Of a DNA stretch of 64,000 nucleotides, positions 62,201 through 64,000 are shown one piece after another; position 1 is the first letter of the stretch, and each line of letters opens with the position of its first letter. Origin of the DNA: Macrothele yani (lineage: Eukaryota > Arthropoda > Arachnida > Araneae > Macrothelidae). The notes beneath the pieces are model-generated. The model was not told the DNA's origin and ran no database searches. It worked only from the letters and a program-made list of their open reading frames with translations. Both the position numbers and the translations under genes were made by a program. The stretch lies in NCBI GenBank assembly GCA_039090855.1, contig CM077034.1, positions 226,985,331 through 227,049,330 of the forward strand, given 5' to 3'.

Positions 62201-64000
62201 GATGTCTATCGATTTATATACGCACTGGCGGACGCAACCGAGTATGCGCATAGGTGACGTTGCTATGTATTTTGCACCTCCGAAATACTATGGCCCATCT
62301 CACGAGCGCCAACTATGGCACCGCGTTAAAAATCGCTTAAATCGTTATTGCTTGTCATTCTCATGCCGAAAACAGCTCTGACAGCTGGCAAGGATGTCTA
62401 TCGCTTTATATACGCACTGGCGGACGCAACCGAGTACGCGCATAGGTGACGTTGCTATGTATTTTGCACCTCCGAAATACTATGGCCCATCTCACGAGCG
62501 CCAACTATGACACCGCGTTGAAAATCGCCTAAATCGTTATTACTTGTCATTCTCATGCCGAAAAGAGCTCTGACAGCTGGCAAGGATGTCTATCGCTTTA
62601 TATACGCACTGGCGGACGCAACCGAGTACGCGCATAGGTGACGTTGCTATGTATTTTGCACCTCCGAAATACTATGGCCCATCTCACGAGCGCCAACTAT
62701 GGCACCGCGTTAAAAATAGCTTAAATCGTTATTGCTTGTCATTCTCATGCCGAAAACAGCTCTGACAGCTGGCAAGGATGTCTATCGCTTTATATACGCA
62801 CTGGCGGACGCAACCGAGTACGCGCATAGGTGACGTTGCTATGTATTTTGCACCTCCGAAATACTATGGCCCATCTCACGAGCGCCAACTATGACACCGC
62901 GTTGAAAATCGCTTAAATCGTTATTACTTGTCATTCTCATGCCGAAAACAGCTCTGACAGCTGGCAAGGATGTCTATCGCTTTATATACGCACTGGCGGA
63001 CGCAACCGAGTACACGCATAGGTGACGTTGCTATGTATTTTGCACCTCCGAAATACTATGGCCCATCTCACGAGCGCCAACTATGACACCGCGTTAAAAA
63101 TCGCTTAAATCGTTATTACTTGTCATTCTCATGCCGAAAACAGCTCTGACAGCTGGCAAGGATGTCTATCGCTTTATATACGCACTGGCGGACGCAACCG
63201 AGTACACGCATAGGTGACGTTGCTATGTATTTTGCACCTCCGAAATACTATGGCCCATCTCACGAGCGCCAACTATGACACCGCGTTAAAAATCGCTTAA
63301 ATCGTTATTACTTGTCATTCTCATGCCGAAAACAGCTCTGACAGCTGGCAAGGATGTCTATCGCTTTATATACGCACTGGCGGACGCAACCGAGTACACG
63401 CATAGGTGACGTTGCTATGTATTTTGCACCTCCGAAATACTATGGCCCATCTCACGAGCGCCAACTATGACACCGCGTTGAAAATCGCTTAAATCGTTAT
63501 TACTTGTCATTCTCATGCCGAAAACAGCTCTGACAGCTGGCAAGGATGTCTATCGCTTTATATACGCACTGGCGGACGCAACCGAGTACACGCATAGGTG
63601 ACGTTGCTATGTATTTTGCACCTCCGAAATACTATGGCCCATCTCACGAGCGCCAACTATGACACCGCGTTGAAAATCGCTTAAATCGTTATTACTTGTC
63701 ATTCTCATGCCGAAAACAGCTCTGACAGCTGGCAAGGATGTCTATCGCTTTATATACGCACTGGCGGACGCAACCGAGTACACGCATAGGTGACGTTGCT
63801 ATGTATTTTGCACCTCCGAAATACTATGGCCCATCTCACGAGCGCCAACTATGACACCGCGTTGAAAATCGCTTAAATCGTTATTACTTGTCATTCTCAT
63901 GCCGAAAACAGCTCTGACAGCTGGCAAGGATGTCTATCGCTTTATATACGCACTGGCGGACGCAACCGAGTACACGCATAGGTGACGTTGCTATGTATTT
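59203..64000 (-). repeat. 192-bp satellite made from the promoter and 5' end of T8
   Basis: Twenty-five units of 192 bp, counting the one still attached to T8 (59203-59394) and continuing at 59395, 59587, 59779 and so on to the window edge, so the true length is unknown. Each unit has the T8 leader and the first codons of its transposase (MTSNNDLSDFQRGV or variants) up to the MGHSISEV region. Diagnostic sites show a three-unit (576-bp) higher-order pattern in units 1-9, mixed order in 10-18, and a homogeneous type carrying GAGTACACGC from 62851 to the end. Confidence 0.94.
59284..59340 (-). promoter_or_regulatory. Putative core promoter of T8, repeated in every 192-bp unit
   Basis: On the minus strand TATATAAA (59340-59333) is followed, 33 bases from its first T, by the A of an initiator-like TCAGAG (59309-59304), then the ATG at 59286-59284. 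This is normal TATA-to-start spacing. Satellite units keep the TATA sequence, as TATATAAAT or TATATAAAG. Transcription is inferred, not shown. Confidence 0.5.

Overview
This window is a 64-kb block of repetitive DNA from a eukaryotic, almost certainly invertebrate metazoan genome. I see no host protein-coding gene and no trustworthy host RNA gene. The evidence for a metazoan is the combination of Tc1-like and mariner transposases, an RTE-type LINE with an (ATC)n tail, a tRNA-derived SINE with A and B boxes, and several satellites. I cannot name the species: these families move horizontally and occur in chelicerates, other arthropods, molluscs and lower vertebrates.

Layout. 1-10.4 kb: ten copies of one RTE LINE, mostly minus strand, several of them tandem ~1.1-kb units. 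10.5-15.7 kb: a Tc1 relic, a complete but dead Tc1 element (T2), a six-unit SINE array and Tc1 copy T3a. 15.9-18.7 kb: Tc1 element T4, whose 177-bp terminal piece is repeated ten times. 18.8-20.1 kb: a 31-bp GC-rich minisatellite. 21.0-25.8 kb: an old satellite with CTCF-like motifs, interrupted by two SINEs, an intact Tc1 element (T3b) and an RTE. 26.2-32.8 kb: a MITE, a 135-bp satellite, three tandem tRNA-like units and a 124-bp satellite of perfect palindromes. 33.8-38.5 kb: two RTE copies and a SINE array at one target, including the only near-full-length RTE. 38.5-44.6 kb: Tc1 fragments T5 and T6, two mariners and an RTE. 45.2-49.1 kb: an eight-unit SINE array and a ~769-bp triplication. 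49.8-54.2 kb: Tc1 T7, mariner M3 and Tc1 T3c. 54.4-57.6 kb: a 146/145-bp satellite bracketed by SINE pieces. 58.1-64.0 kb: Tc1 T8, whose promoter-bearing 5' end is repeated about 25 times up to the window edge.

How the parts relate. The window reads like a nursery in which mobile elements are turned into satellites: at least three tandem arrays are made directly from pieces of transposons or SINEs that can be recognised nearby. Nested target-site duplications allow several insertions to be ordered in time. Only T3b (coding 22094-23125) keeps an uninterrupted transposase with all three catalytic acidic residues; it could in principle act on the related copies T3a and T3c. Almost every other transposase or reverse transcriptase is broken by stops, frameshifts, deletions or catalytic substitutions. 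All functional statements on binding motifs are inferences from sequence.
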